Program-made: the position numbers and the translations under genes
Origin: Flavobacterium limnophilum
GTDB lineage: Bacteria > Bacteroidota > Bacteroidia > Flavobacteriales > Flavobacteriaceae
Reading direction: 5' to 3'
NCBI RefSeq assembly: GCF_027111315.2
Contig: NZ_CP114289.2
Span: 620,001-684,000 of the forward strand
Length of the DNA stretch: 64,000 nucleotides
Part shown: piece by piece, positions 17,046 through 26,548 of the stretch
How positions within the stretch are numbered: position 1 is the first letter of the stretch
Layout of the letters: the number at the start of each line of letters is the position of its first letter
Notes under the pieces: model-generated
Told to the model about the DNA's origin: nothing
The model's input: the letters and a program-made list of their open reading frames with translations, nothing else
The model's database searches: none

Positions 17046-18335
17046 TTATCCCAAAAACGCTTTCAATTCCTCGTAAGTCTTGATTTTTGTACTTACTTTT
17101 TCTTTGTTCAACACGCTTTCTATTTGTGTTGGAATAGGCAATTGAATGTTCAAAGCCGGTTCCACAACATCCAAGAATTTGATGGGATGGGCGGTTTCCA
17201 AGAAAATTCCAATCGCATTGGGATGGTTTTTCAATTCCTTTTTCAAACCTAGATAACCCACTGCACCGTGAGGTTCCGCGATGTAACCGTCGGTTTTGTA
17301 GATGGTTTGCATGGCTTCCAAAGTTTCGGCATCGGTATAAGAAAACGAAGAGAAGTCTTTTTTGAATTGCTCCAAATCGTTGTTGTACATTTCCTGGATG
17401 CGGATGAAATTACTAGGATTCCCCACGTCCATTGCGTTCGAAATGGTGGCTTTGGAAGGTTTTGGATCGTAATTTCCTTTTTCCAAGAATCTTGGCACGG
17501 TATCATTCACGTTGGTCGAAGCCACGAAATGTTCGATAGGCAATCCCAATTTTTTGGCGATGATTCCGGCACAAATATTTCCGAAATTCCCGCTAGGACA
17601 AGAAAATACCAAAGGCCTGTTTTGCGATTTCAATTGTTTGTAGGCAAAGAAAAAGTAAAACATTTGCGGCAACCAACGGGCAATATTAATCGAGTTGGCT
17701 GAAGTCAGGTTGTGGTGTGCCAAACTTTCGTCCAAAAACGCTTTTTTGACCATGTCTTGACAATCGTCGAAAACGCCGTCCACTTCCAATGCCTTGATGT
17801 TTTGTCCCAAAGTGGTCAATTGTCTTTCTTGAATGTCGCTCACTTTTCCGGAAGGGTAAAGAATCACTACTTCCACGCCTTGAACGCCCAAGAAGCCACT
17901 CGCAACTGCGCCACCGGTATCGCCGGAAGTAGCCACGAGAACCGTATTTTTATTGTCTTTTTTGTCTTTGTTGAAATAACCCAAACAACGCGACATAAAA
18001 CGCGCTCCAACATCCTTGAAAGCCATTGTTGGGCCGTGGTACAATTCCAGGGCATAAATGTCTTTTTCAACCGGTACGGTCGGGAAATCAAAACACAAGG
18101 TTTCGGCTATGATTTGTTTTAGGGTTTCGGCAGGAATTTCGTCCCCCACAAATTGTTGGATGGCTTCGAAAGCAATTTCTTCGTTGCTCAACTTTTCGAT
18201 GTTTTCGAAAAAATCAGCTTTTAAAGGCGTGATAGATTCCGGAAAATACAATCCTTTGTCGGTTGCCAATCCTTGTATTACGGCTTCCTGGAAAGAAACT
18301 TTTGGGGCATTGTGGTTTAAACTGTAGTATTTCAT
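17046..18335 (-). CDS. thrC: Threonine synthase
   Basis: 429 residues. GPTMAFKDVGARFM carries the PLP lysine K107, and VATSGDTGGAVASGF and SCPSGNFGNICAG are conserved threonine synthase motifs. It converts O-phosphohomoserine to threonine in the cytoplasm. Last gene of thrA-thrB-thrC, 74 bp after thrB; that spacer holds a heptamer array and a 12-bp inverted repeat. Confidence 0.97.
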   Translation of the reverse strand: MKYYSLNHNAPKVSFQEAVIQGLATDKGLYFPESITPLKADFFENIEKLSNEEIAFEAIQQFVGDEIPAETLKQIIAETLCFDFPTVPVEKDIYALELYHGPTMAFKDVGARFMSRCLGYFNKDKKDNKNTVLVATSGDTGGAVASGFLGVQGVEVVILYPSGKVSDIQERQLTTLGQNIKALEVDGVFDDCQDMVKKAFLDESLAHHNLTSANSINIARWLPQMFYFFFAYKQLKSQNRPLVFSCPSGNFGNICAGIIAKKLGLPIEHFVASTNVNDTVPRFLEKGNYDPKPSKATISNAMDVGNPSNFIRIQEMYNNDLEQFKKDFSSFSYTDAETLEAMQTIYKTDGYIAEPHGAVGYLGLKKELKNHPNAIGIFLETAHPIKFLDVVEPALNIQLPIPTQIESVLNKEKVSTKIKTYEELKAFLG

Positions 18336-18341
18336 TTTTTA

Positions 18342-18397
18342 ATTTACGATTTACGATTTACGAAATACGATATTGTAATTCCAACATCGTATTTCGT
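18342..18397. repeat. Heptamer array plus 12-bp inverted repeat in the thrB-thrC spacer
   Basis: ATTTACG is repeated three times and followed by AAATACG (18342-18369). ACGAAATACGAT (18360-18371) and ATCGTATTTCGT (18386-18397) are perfect inverted copies, able to form a stem in the polycistronic mRNA between thrB and thrC. Confidence 0.75.
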
Positions 18398-18409
18398 ATA
18401 TCTAACTTC

Positions 18410-19330
18410 TTATATAATTGTAACTCCTTCCGGGTTTACTTTTGAAACGTGAATTTCATAAGGCAAATTGATTTCGTCATAAACGGCACTCATTGCCTTG
18501 GCGATTTTATCGGCGGTTTCTTTTCCTTTGCTCAAGGCAAAAATGGATGGCCCCGAACCGGATATTCCTGAACCCAAGGCTCCGTTTTCGTAGGCGGCTT
18601 TCTTGATTAAATCGAAACCGGGAATCAACATACTGCGAACCGGCTCGATGATTTCGTCGTGCAACGAACGTCCAATCAATTCGTAATCTTGGGTATATAA
18701 TCCGGCAACCAATCCGCCCACATTTCCCCATTGGGTGATGGCACTTTTCAGGGAAACGGTTTGTTTCAATACCGAACGGGCATCCGAGGTTTTCAACTCA
18801 ATTTGGGGATGCACCACGGTGGCATACAATTCCGATGGGCTGTCAATTTTGATGATGTCCAAAGGATTGGAACTTCTTACCAAGGTAAAGCCGCCCAATA
18901 GGCAAGGGGCAACGTTGTCGGCGTGGGCATTTCCACTGGCCAATTTTTCGCCTTGCATTGCAAATTTCACCAACTCTTTTCGGGTAAAAGGTCGTCCCAA
19001 CAATTCGTTGATTCCGAAAACCGCTCCGGCCGAACTGGCAGCACTGCTTCCGATTCCGCTTCCTGCCTTGATGTGTTTGTAGATTTCGATTTCGAAACCA
19101 AATTCGGTTTCCACTTCTTCCAACATGGCCAAAGCAGCCACGCCAGACACATTGTTTTCGGTTTCCATTGGCAAATCCGCTCCCACGATTTTAGTGATGC
19201 GAATGCCTTTGATGTCGGATTTTCGAATAATCATTTCGTCACCCGCAGTGGCTAGACACAATCCAAGTACGTCAAATCCACAGGAAAGATTGGCTATGGT
19301 TGCAGGGCAAAATATTTTTATTTCATTCAT
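18410..19330 (-). CDS. thrB: Homoserine kinase
   Basis: 306 residues of the GHMP kinase superfamily. The phosphate-binding motif is KAGSGIGSSAASSAG, preceded by the N-terminal FCPATIANLSCGFDVLG and followed near the C-terminus by GSGISGSGPSIFAL. It phosphorylates homoserine to O-phosphohomoserine with ATP. It lies between thrA and thrC in the threonine operon. Confidence 0.97.
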   Translation of the reverse strand: MNEIKIFCPATIANLSCGFDVLGLCLATAGDEMIIRKSDIKGIRITKIVGADLPMETENNVSGVAALAMLEEVETEFGFEIEIYKHIKAGSGIGSSAASSAGAVFGINELLGRPFTRKELVKFAMQGEKLASGNAHADNVAPCLLGGFTLVRSSNPLDIIKIDSPSELYATVVHPQIELKTSDARSVLKQTVSLKSAITQWGNVGGLVAGLYTQDYELIGRSLHDEIIEPVRSMLIPGFDLIKKAAYENGALGSGISGSGPSIFALSKGKETADKIAKAMSAVYDEINLPYEIHVSKVNPEGVTII

Positions 19331-19348
19331 AATTTATTGTTTTGTATT

Positions 19349-19377
19349 GTAGAGACGTTGCATTGCAACGTCTCTAC
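19349..19377. repeat. REP-like perfect hairpin in the thrA-thrB spacer
   Basis: GTAGAGACGTTGCA and TGCAACGTCTCTAC pair perfectly over 14 bp with a single-base loop. This 'GTAGAGACGTTGCA' palindrome is a widely dispersed bacterial repeat. An additional half-copy (GCAACGTCT) follows at 19379-19387. Confidence 0.85.
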
Positions 19378-19388
19378 CGCAACGTCTA

Positions 19389-21836
19389 TTATATATTTCC
19401 AATTCGGATTACGTCGGCAAAAATTCCCGAAGCCGTTACGGCTGCACCGGCACCGGCACCTTTTATCAATAAAGGTTGGTCGATGTATCTGTCTGTGTAA
19501 AATTGCACGATATTGTCTTTTCCTTCCAAATTGTAGAACGGACTTTCTTTCGGGATGAATTCCAAGCCCACGCTGGCTTTTCCGTTTTCGAAAGTGGCCA
19601 CGTATTTCAAACGACAATCTTTGGCTTTGGCTTCGGCCAATAAATTCTCGAAATGAGCCGCATTTTTTATCAATGATTTGAAAAAATCTTCGTTGTTGGT
19701 TGTTGCCAAACATTCTGCCGGCAAAAACGATCTGTTGGCAATGTCTTCAATATCGAATTGGTAACCGCTTTCGCGAATCAGGATCAAAATCTTTCTGGCC
19801 ACATCCACTCCGCTCAAGTCAATTTTAGGGTCTGGTTCGGTAAATCCTTGTACTCCCGCTTCTTTTACAACGTCATGGAACGAATTGTTTTCGTCGAAAT
19901 TGTTGAAAATGAAGTTCAAACTACCCGACAAAACTGCCTGGATTTTGTTTACTTTATCACCTGAAGCAATCAAGTGTTTCAAGGTGTCGATAATTGGCAG
20001 ACCTGCACCCACATTGGTTTCGAACAAGAAAGGCGCATTGAATTGACGGGAAAGATTTTTCAGTTTCTTGTAGTTGTCGTAAGCCGATGAACAGGCAATT
20101 TTGTTGCAAGTCACCACGGCAACGTTTTGTTTCAAGTACTGCTCGTATGTTTCAGAAACTTCTTGATTGGCCGTGATGTCCACGAAAATACTGTTGCGTA
20201 AATTCAATGCTTTTACTTTTGCAATGAAAGCTTGCTTGTCGGCAGTTTCTCCTTTTTCCAATAGCGATTGCCAGTCTTTCAACGGAATTCCGTCTTCGTC
20301 GAAATACATTTTTCTGGAATTGGAAACCGCAACGACTCTCAGGTTTATTTTCAGGTTTTCTTTCAGGAATTTCTTTTGTTGGCTGATTTGCTCGATAAAT
20401 TTTTCGCCCACGTTTCCAACGCCCATTACAAACAAGTTCAATTGTTTGGTGTTTTCCTCGAAGAAGTTTTCGTGCAGCGTGTTCAATGCTTTTTTGACGT
20501 CTCTTTCGTTGATGACCGCCGAAATATTTCTCTCGGAAGCTCCTTGTGCAATCGCACGGATGTTGACGTTGTTTTTACCCAAAGTGCTGAACATTCTTCC
20601 GCTCAAACCTTGGTGGTTTTTCATGTTTTCGCCCACCAAAGCAATGATGCAAAGGTTTGATTCCACGATGCAAGGGTCGATTTTGTTTTGCGCTATTTCA
20701 TTGGCGAAAGCCTTGTTGATGGCTTTTTCGGCTTTTTCGGCATCGGAATTTAATATACCAATGCAAATCGAGTGTTCCGAAGACGCTTGGGTGATAAAAA
20801 TCACGTTGATATTTTCGTGTGACAACACTTCGAAAAGTCTTTTGGAAGAACCGGCAACACCAATCATTCCCGAACCTTCGAGCGTAATCAAGGTAATGTT
20901 TTCGATATGGCTAATCCCTTTTACCGGATTGGAGTTGGATACCTCTTTATCCGAAATAAGAGTTCCTTCGGCTTCTGGTTCGAAAGTATTTTTGATGAGA
21001 ATTGGAATATTTTTTCTCAAAACCGGTTGAATCGTTGGTGGATACAATACTTTGGCACCAAAATGCGACAACTCCATGGCTTCCTGATAGGAAATGTTGG
21101 CAATGGGTTGGGCTTGTTTCACGATTTTTGGATTGGCGGTAAACATTCCGTTTACGTCTGTCCAGATTTCTAATTCGGTTGCATCTAAAGCAGCAGCGAT
21201 GATGGCGGCGGTGTAATCCGAACCTCCACGACCCAAAGTGGTGCCAATGCCTTCGTTTGTCGAAGCTATGAATCCTGGAATCACCACTATTTGCGCTTCA
21301 TTCGAAGCAAAATAATCGGCAATCAATTCATTGGTAACCTCAAAATTTACGGCCGCCTTGCCATAATTGTCGTTGGTTTTTATCAATTCGCGACTGTCTT
21401 TGTAGCCGCTGTTTTTATGGTGTTGTTTTAGGGCTTCGGCGATGATGTAGGACGACAACAATTCGCCAAAACTTAAAATGGTATCGGAAGTTCTCGGGGA
21501 TAATTCGCCAAGGAGGAAACAACCGTCCAACAAGGTTTCGAGGTGGTTTATGATTCTCTTGATGTGACTCAAAGAACTGCTTTGTTCGCTTACGGGAATC
21601 AATTCCTTGATGGCATCCAAATGTTTTTTCTCGATTTCGGCCACGACTTCCTTGAAACTTTCGTCGTTTGAAGCGGCTTTTTGGGAAGCGAGAACCAGTA
21701 AATCGGTTACTTTTGTAAAAGCGGAAACAACCACAACCAGTTTGTCTTGTTTTGCTTTGTTGAGAACTATATCTAAAACGAGTTTAATATTTTGTGCATT
21801 GGCTACTGAAGTTCCGCCAAATTTTAATACTTTCAT
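19389..21836 (-). CDS. thrA: Bifunctional aspartate kinase / homoserine dehydrogenase I
   Basis: 815 residues, the length of E. coli ThrA. The N-terminal kinase begins MKVLKFGGTSVANAQNI and includes TTLGRGGSDYTAAI. ACT domains lie in the middle (about 310-460), and the homoserine dehydrogenase half begins near LNLFVMGVGNVGEKFIE, an NAD(P)-binding motif. It catalyses the first and third steps from aspartate to threonine; ACT domains usually give threonine feedback inhibition. First structural gene of thrABC, downstream of the Thr-rich leader peptide. Confidence 0.97.
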   Translation of the reverse strand: MKVLKFGGTSVANAQNIKLVLDIVLNKAKQDKLVVVVSAFTKVTDLLVLASQKAASNDESFKEVVAEIEKKHLDAIKELIPVSEQSSSLSHIKRIINHLETLLDGCFLLGELSPRTSDTILSFGELLSSYIIAEALKQHHKNSGYKDSRELIKTNDNYGKAAVNFEVTNELIADYFASNEAQIVVIPGFIASTNEGIGTTLGRGGSDYTAAIIAAALDATELEIWTDVNGMFTANPKIVKQAQPIANISYQEAMELSHFGAKVLYPPTIQPVLRKNIPILIKNTFEPEAEGTLISDKEVSNSNPVKGISHIENITLITLEGSGMIGVAGSSKRLFEVLSHENINVIFITQASSEHSICIGILNSDAEKAEKAINKAFANEIAQNKIDPCIVESNLCIIALVGENMKNHQGLSGRMFSTLGKNNVNIRAIAQGASERNISAVINERDVKKALNTLHENFFEENTKQLNLFVMGVGNVGEKFIEQISQQKKFLKENLKINLRVVAVSNSRKMYFDEDGIPLKDWQSLLEKGETADKQAFIAKVKALNLRNSIFVDITANQEVSETYEQYLKQNVAVVTCNKIACSSAYDNYKKLKNLSRQFNAPFLFETNVGAGLPIIDTLKHLIASGDKVNKIQAVLSGSLNFIFNNFDENNSFHDVVKEAGVQGFTEPDPKIDLSGVDVARKILILIRESGYQFDIEDIANRSFLPAECLATTNNEDFFKSLIKNAAHFENLLAEAKAKDCRLKYVATFENGKASVGLEFIPKESPFYNLEGKDNIVQFYTDRYIDQPLLIKGAGAGAAVTASGIFADVIRIGNI

Positions 21837-21940
21837 TTTGTTGTTTTTATTTAAAAATGCAAATGTTTTTTATACACCTATGAACTCTCTTCATTTGGAA
21901 AAAAGTATGGAAACTGGATTATATGTAAAAATGTATACCC
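21837..21940 (-). promoter_or_regulatory. Putative attenuator region between leader peptide and thrA
   Basis: On the minus strand a small stem (TACCC-TTTA-GGGGTA) overlaps the end of the leader peptide, and ATGAA-GAGAG-TTCAT lies 30-50 bp before thrA. No canonical GC-rich terminator with U-run is obvious, so the mechanism remains open. Confidence 0.4.
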
Positions 21941-22039
21941 CTAAAGGGTAGTAGTAGTTGTAGTGGTGGTGGCAATAGCACAAACTGCCCAGATTTGGGT
22001 AGTTATCGAAGAGTGATATGTGTTGCTGTTGTTTGCCAT
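21941..22039 (-). CDS. thrL: thr operon leader peptide (32 aa, eight consecutive Thr codons)
   Basis: Reading the minus strand from the ATG at 22039 gives MANNSNTYHSSITTQIWAVC continuing AIATTTTTTTTL and a TAG at 21943-21941. Eight threonine codons in a row, preceded by further Thr and three Ile codons (ATA, ATC, ATT), are what threonine/isoleucine attenuation needs. A TAnnTTTG box sits 10 bp upstream, and thrA begins 104 bp after the stop. The reading frame is shorter than usual ORF cut-offs. Function is inferred by analogy with enterobacterial thrL; the sequence itself is unrelated. Confidence 0.85.
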   Translation of the reverse strand: MANNSNTYHSSITTQIWAVCAIATTTTTTTTL

Positions 22040-22048
22040 TTGATTTTT

Positions 22049-22056
22049 CAAAAGTA
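22049..22056 (-). promoter_or_regulatory. Promoter -7 box for the thr leader/operon
   Basis: TACTTTTG on the minus strand, matching TAnnTTTG, 10 bp upstream of the leader peptide start. Confidence 0.55.
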
Positions 22057-22211
22057 CAGTTTTTTATAAAACTACAAAACCTTTTGTCCTGTTTTTACGA
22101 ATATTTTAAAAAACACTAGGCTAAAAAAAGAATATGGATTATTTTAACCTTGAAATTTTGCTTTTTAATATTGATTTATTGAATTTTGGTCTCTTAAAAG
22201 CGTAAAACTAA

Positions 22212-23726
22212 ATGGACAACACTCATTATATAAGCACCGAAGTTCTTTCCTTGGCAACCCTCCAAGAAATTATTTCGTTTCATAAATCACTGGCGTTATC
22301 AGATGAAGCTAGGGTTAATATCCAGAAATGCAGGGATTATCTCGACAAGAAAATGGCTTCTAAAACAAAACCCATTTATGGCATCAATACCGGTTTTGGG
22401 GCTCTTTGCAACGTGAAAATATCCAAAGAAAATCTTTCGAAGCTTCAAGAAAATTTGGTCAAGTCGCATGCGTGCGGAACGGGAGACGAAGTGCCGGCCG
22501 AGATTGTCAAATTGATGCTGTTGCTCAAGATTCAATCCTTGAGTTACGGGCATTCCGGGATTCAGTTGCAAACCGTGGAACGTTTGGTAGATTTTTACAA
22601 CAATGATGTTTTGCCTATAGTTTATACACAAGGTTCGCTGGGTGCTTCCGGTGATTTGGCACCTTTGGCCCATTTGGCCTTGCCTTTATTGGGCGAGGGA
22701 GAAGTGAATTTTGAAGGCAAAAAAGTACATTCCAGCGAGGTCTTGAAGCGGTTTAATTGGGAACCCATTGTTTTGCAATCCAAGGAAGGATTGGCTTTGC
22801 TAAACGGAACACAGTTTATGAGTGCTTATGGCGTGCATATTTTAATGAAGGCCAACAAGTTTTCTTATTTTGCGGATTTGATTGGAACGATATCCTTGGA
22901 AGCATTCGACGGTAGGATAGAGCCATTTCACGAGTTGATTCATTTTATTCGTCCGCACAAAGGGCAAATCGTGACGGCCAATCGGGTAAAAGGATTTCTG
23001 GAAGGCAGCGAGATTATCAGCCAAGTGAAAAAGCACGTTCAGGATCCGTATTCTTTTAGATGTATTCCGCAGGTTCACGGCGCATCGAAAGATGCCATTG
23101 ATTATGTGAAGAAAGTTTTCAAGACCGAAATCAATTCGGTTACGGACAATCCTAATATCTTTATCGAAAGCGACCAGATTATTTCCGGGGGGAATTTTCA
23201 CGGACAACCTTTGGCTTTGGCCCTGGATTTTGTGGCCATTGCCTTGGCGGAATTGGGTAGTATTTCCGAAAGGAGAACTTTTCAATTGGTATCGGGATTG
23301 CGAAATCTTCCTGCTTTTTTGGTGGACAATCCCGGCTTGAATTCAGGTTTGATGATTCCGCAATACACGGCTGCCAGCATTGTCAGCCAGAACAAGCAAT
23401 TGGCAACGCCCTCCAGCGTGGACAGCATCGTGTCGAGCAACGGTCAGGAAGACCACGTGAGCATGGGGGCCAATGGAGCGACTAAAGCCTTGAAAGTGAT
23501 GGAAAACCTGGAGCGTATTTTGGCCATCGAATTGCTAAGTGCTTCTCAAGCCATTGAATACAGAAGGCCATTGGAGTCGGGCGATTTTATCGAAATGTTT
23601 TTAAAAGCCTATCGCGAGGAAGTGTCTTTGGTGAAAGAAGATCGAATCCTGCATTACGATATTGAGAAAACAATTACTTTTTTGAATAGTTTTGAAATCG
23701 AAGACGATTTGTTAACAATTACTTAA
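22212..23726 (+). CDS. hutH: Histidine ammonia-lyase
   Basis: 504 residues. GSLGASGDLAPLAHL contains the Ala145-Ser146-Gly147 triad that cyclises to the MIO cofactor. YGINTGFGALCNV and the C-terminal SSNGQEDHVSMGANGA are further HutH landmarks. It deaminates histidine to urocanate, the first step of histidine catabolism. No other hut gene is nearby. It is divergent from the thr operon. Confidence 0.95.
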   Translation: MDNTHYISTEVLSLATLQEIISFHKSLALSDEARVNIQKCRDYLDKKMASKTKPIYGINTGFGALCNVKISKENLSKLQENLVKSHACGTGDEVPAEIVKLMLLLKIQSLSYGHSGIQLQTVERLVDFYNNDVLPIVYTQGSLGASGDLAPLAHLALPLLGEGEVNFEGKKVHSSEVLKRFNWEPIVLQSKEGLALLNGTQFMSAYGVHILMKANKFSYFADLIGTISLEAFDGRIEPFHELIHFIRPHKGQIVTANRVKGFLEGSEIISQVKKHVQDPYSFRCIPQVHGASKDAIDYVKKVFKTEINSVTDNPNIFIESDQIISGGNFHGQPLALALDFVAIALAELGSISERRTFQLVSGLRNLPAFLVDNPGLNSGLMIPQYTAASIVSQNKQLATPSSVDSIVSSNGQEDHVSMGANGATKALKVMENLERILAIELLSASQAIEYRRPLESGDFIEMFLKAYREEVSLVKEDRILHYDIEKTITFLNSFEIEDDLLTIT

Positions 23727-23747
23727 CATTGGCGTAAAATAAAGCAG

Positions 23748-23755
23748 TAATTTTG
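23748..23755 (+). promoter_or_regulatory. Promoter -7 box for the DUF47/Pit operon
   Basis: TAATTTTG matches TAnnTTTG, 21 bp before the ATG at 23777. This distance also supports 23777 over the upstream TTG as start. Confidence 0.55.
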
Positions 23756-23776
23756 CTCCATAAAAAAAAATATAAA

Positions 23777-24421
23777 ATGTCAATAAATAGTATTTTTCAA
23801 TTTTTGGTCCCAAAGGACAAAAAATTCTTTCCCCTTTTTGAGGAAGCATCAGCAAACTTAGTTCAATTGGCTTCCATTTTGCACGAAGCAGTCAATCTTC
23901 CATTGAAAGAAAGAAACGAACTTTTTTTAAAAATAGACGAATTAGAGCAAAGAGGAGAGGACATCACGCGTCAAACCAATCTTGAGTTGAGCAAAAACTT
24001 CATTACACCGTTCGACCGGGAAGACATTCACTCCTTGATTACTTCAATAGATTATGTAGCCGACAATCTTCATGGTGCCGCCAGTAGAATGCGTTTGTAC
24101 CAAGTGGACAAGATTACGAAATCCATTAGAAAATTGACCGAGATTAATCTTGAGGCCTGCCAGCATATTGATATTGCCGTTCAAGAGTTGCGAGATTTGA
24201 AAAAGATGAAGAACATCACTTCTGCTTGTGCCAAAATCAGCAAACTAGAGGCTAAATCGGATAATGTTTATGATAAAGCCGTGGCCGATCTTTTTGAAAA
24301 CGAAACTGACGCCAAGAACATTATCAAATACAAAGAAGTATTGTCTGTATTGGAAACAGCCACCGATAAATGTAAAAGAGTAGCGAGTGTTTTAGAATCT
24401 ATTACTGTAAAACATTCGTAA
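23777..24421 (+). CDS. DUF47 (PhoU-like) protein, accessory to phosphate transport
   Basis: 214 residues from the ATG at 23777 (MSINSIFQFLVPKDKKFF). The all-helical sequence fits DUF47, distant from PhoU, with the characteristic ELEQRGEDITRQTN and TPFDREDIHSLITSIDYVADN motifs (metal-binding acidic residues). DUF47 proteins are encoded next to Pit transporters and are thought to modulate phosphate uptake. Here the Pit gene starts 36 bp downstream, confirming the operon. Confidence 0.9.
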   Translation: MSINSIFQFLVPKDKKFFPLFEEASANLVQLASILHEAVNLPLKERNELFLKIDELEQRGEDITRQTNLELSKNFITPFDREDIHSLITSIDYVADNLHGAASRMRLYQVDKITKSIRKLTEINLEACQHIDIAVQELRDLKKMKNITSACAKISKLEAKSDNVYDKAVADLFENETDAKNIIKYKEVLSVLETATDKCKRVASVLESITVKHS

Positions 24422-24457
24422 TAATTTCGGGAATTTTTCAATCTATCCATTCAAATT

Positions 24458-25810
24458 ATGTTTACTTTACTTATAGTTATTATAGTATTGGCCTTGATTT
24501 TTGATTACATTAATGGTTTTCATGATGCCGCCAATGCCATTGCCACGGTTGTCGCCACAAAGGTGCTGACGCCTTTTCAAGCGGTACTTTGGGCAGCTTT
24601 TTTTAATTTTCTGGCCTACTGGGTTTTTGGTTTGGGAGTGGCCAACACGGTCGCCAAAACAGCCAATGCAAGCGAGATTAATTTAACCGTGATTCTTGCG
24701 GGAGTCGTTGCTGCCATTATTTGGAATTTAATCACTTGGTGGCAAGGAATTCCTTCGAGTTCGTCACATACTTTAATTGGAGGTTTTGCGGGTGCAGCCA
24801 TAGCCCATGCAATCGCCATGCATGGATTTTCGGATTATACTATTATGGTAGATAACGTGCCAGAAACCAGGCATTGGTATAATATTGTAAGTTGGTACAA
24901 AGCTGGAAAAGATGGTGGAATGCCTTCAGGAGTTGTCATCATCATTGTGTTTATCGTTTTGGCGCCCTTGTTGGGAGCCTTAATTTCGTATTTGATTTCT
25001 ATTTGGTTGTTGAATGCTTCCAAGAAAAGCATTTTGCCCAAGTTGTTTACCATCGCATTGATGATAGCATCAGTTTGGTTTGTTTATAGCCAAATGATCC
25101 CGTTTGACAAAATCGAGAAACCTCGTTTCGAATCGTCCGTTTTTTGGAGTGTCGTATTTGAATCGCACAATATCAAATGGTTTTTGGTTGCTTTTATCAT
25201 CCTGTCTATTTCAACTTTCGCTTTAGTATTTAGCAGTTTGAACATGAACAAAGCCGATGCCGTTTTGAAAAAAATGCAATTGTTGTCATCCGCTGCCTTT
25301 AGTTTGGGACACGGTGGAAACGATTCGCAAAAAGTAATGGGTATCATTGCGGCTGCAGTTGCGGTTTATATCAAAACCAGCCATAGTGATCTTATGAATC
25401 TTCCAGATTGGTTGCAAGTAGTGCTTCCGGATGACGATAAAGGGATAAAAGGTGCAATGCCGGAATGGATTCCTTTGGCTTGTTATTCAGCCATTGCCAT
25501 TGGAACCTTGAGTGGTGGATGGAAAATCGTAAAAACTATGGGTTCCAAAATCACGAAAGTAACCTCATTTGAAGGGGTTGCCGCCGAAACTGCGGGAGCT
25601 TTGACGCTTTACTTTACGGAACATTTTAAAGTGCCGGTAAGTACCACACATACTATTACAGGTTCTATTATCGGAGTTGGTTTGACCAAACGTGTTTCGG
25701 CCGTTCGTTGGGGCGTGACTGTAAGTTTACTATGGGCTTGGGTATTGACGATTCCTGTTTCGGGATTGTTGGCTGCCTTTGTTTATTACGTGCTTAGTTT
25801 GTTCTTTTAG
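24458..25810 (+). CDS. Inorganic phosphate transporter, Pit family
   Basis: 450 residues, highly hydrophobic with about 10-11 membrane helices. The Pit/PHO4 signature DYINGFHDAANAIATVVAT is at the N-terminus, and its inverted partner FSLGHGGNDSQKVMGIIAAA lies in the second half, as expected for the duplicated fold. GIPSSSSHTLIGG and VPVSTTHTITGS are the paired substrate loops. It imports phosphate (probably as metal-phosphate) across the inner membrane, coupled to cation symport. Encoded behind its DUF47 partner. Confidence 0.95.
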   Translation: MFTLLIVIIVLALIFDYINGFHDAANAIATVVATKVLTPFQAVLWAAFFNFLAYWVFGLGVANTVAKTANASEINLTVILAGVVAAIIWNLITWWQGIPSSSSHTLIGGFAGAAIAHAIAMHGFSDYTIMVDNVPETRHWYNIVSWYKAGKDGGMPSGVVIIIVFIVLAPLLGALISYLISIWLLNASKKSILPKLFTIALMIASVWFVYSQMIPFDKIEKPRFESSVFWSVVFESHNIKWFLVAFIILSISTFALVFSSLNMNKADAVLKKMQLLSSAAFSLGHGGNDSQKVMGIIAAAVAVYIKTSHSDLMNLPDWLQVVLPDDDKGIKGAMPEWIPLACYSAIAIGTLSGGWKIVKTMGSKITKVTSFEGVAAETAGALTLYFTEHFKVPVSTTHTITGSIIGVGLTKRVSAVRWGVTVSLLWAWVLTIPVSGLLAAFVYYVLSLFF

Positions 25811-25835
25811 TACTTGCAAAAAAACTCATTTATAA

Positions 25836-25875
25836 AGAAATCCCCCCAGCAGATAAATGTTGAGGGGATTTTTTG
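25836..25875. terminator. Bidirectional terminator after the Pit gene
   Basis: GAAATCCCC and GGGGATTTTTT form the stem, with a loop interrupted by short pairs. It lies between convergent genes ending at 25810 and 25878. Confidence 0.75.
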
Positions 25876-25877
25876 TT

Positions 25878-26510
25878 TTAAAATGGACTTTTTTCCGTCT
25901 TGACTCCTGCTGGAAGTTCAAACATTGCGGCTTCCAATTTCATTGGTTTTACTTCCGTTGCAATGCTTTCCATGGTAAATTGAGCGGTGTCGATAATTGA
26001 TTTTAAGGGCAATGAATTGGATTTGGACAAATAGTCAAACCAGTTGCCGAATTTGTGGTTGGCAAACAGTTTTGCATCCACCGAAAGTTTTGAGTTGAAA
26101 TAATATTTTTGTACGCCACTTTTGCAGGTCAAAATCAATTCGTCGCATTTGTAACCCAAAATTTCCGTTACTTTTTTGTTTAGTTCCACTTTTAAAACTT
26201 CGTCGCCTTGTATGCTTCCGTCATTCCAGAGGAGGATTTCAGAATTGGCCATTTTGATATAAAGTTTGTTGTCTTTATTGCTGTATTGTTGCCATTGCAC
26301 AAAAGTTCCATTCGTGATAGACTTGTAATCGCCTCCTTTTATACTATATTCTTGGGTTGTGCCCAGCATTGCTGCCCATTGTTGGTCCGTAATTTGTGCG
26401 TTTTTGCTTTTGAATGCGTTGGCGTAGCTTATTTTGCCTTCAAAATTTTGGCTGAAAGCAGTGATAGTTGATAAAAAAAGGCAGAGTATTGCAAGATTTT
26501 TTAGTTTCAT
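25878..26510 (-). CDS. Secreted DUF4412-like protein
   Basis: 210 residues with a signal peptide (about 1-20, ending AFSQ). The mature protein starts NFEGKISYANAFKSKNA, and LGYKCDELILTCKSGVQKYYF resembles the DUF4412 and GLPGLI-type families, in which a beta-rich domain follows an EGxIxY opening. Probably periplasmic or outer-membrane lipid/lipoprotein related, by analogy with similar folds. Single gene. Confidence 0.7.
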   Translation of the reverse strand: MKLKNLAILCLFLSTITAFSQNFEGKISYANAFKSKNAQITDQQWAAMLGTTQEYSIKGGDYKSITNGTFVQWQQYSNKDNKLYIKMANSEILLWNDGSIQGDEVLKVELNKKVTEILGYKCDELILTCKSGVQKYYFNSKLSVDAKLFANHKFGNWFDYLSKSNSLPLKSIIDTAQFTMESIATEVKPMKLEAAMFELPAGVKTEKSPF

Positions 26511-26548
26511 TTTAGAAGCTGGTTAAATGGTTAGTTAAAAATCAAATG

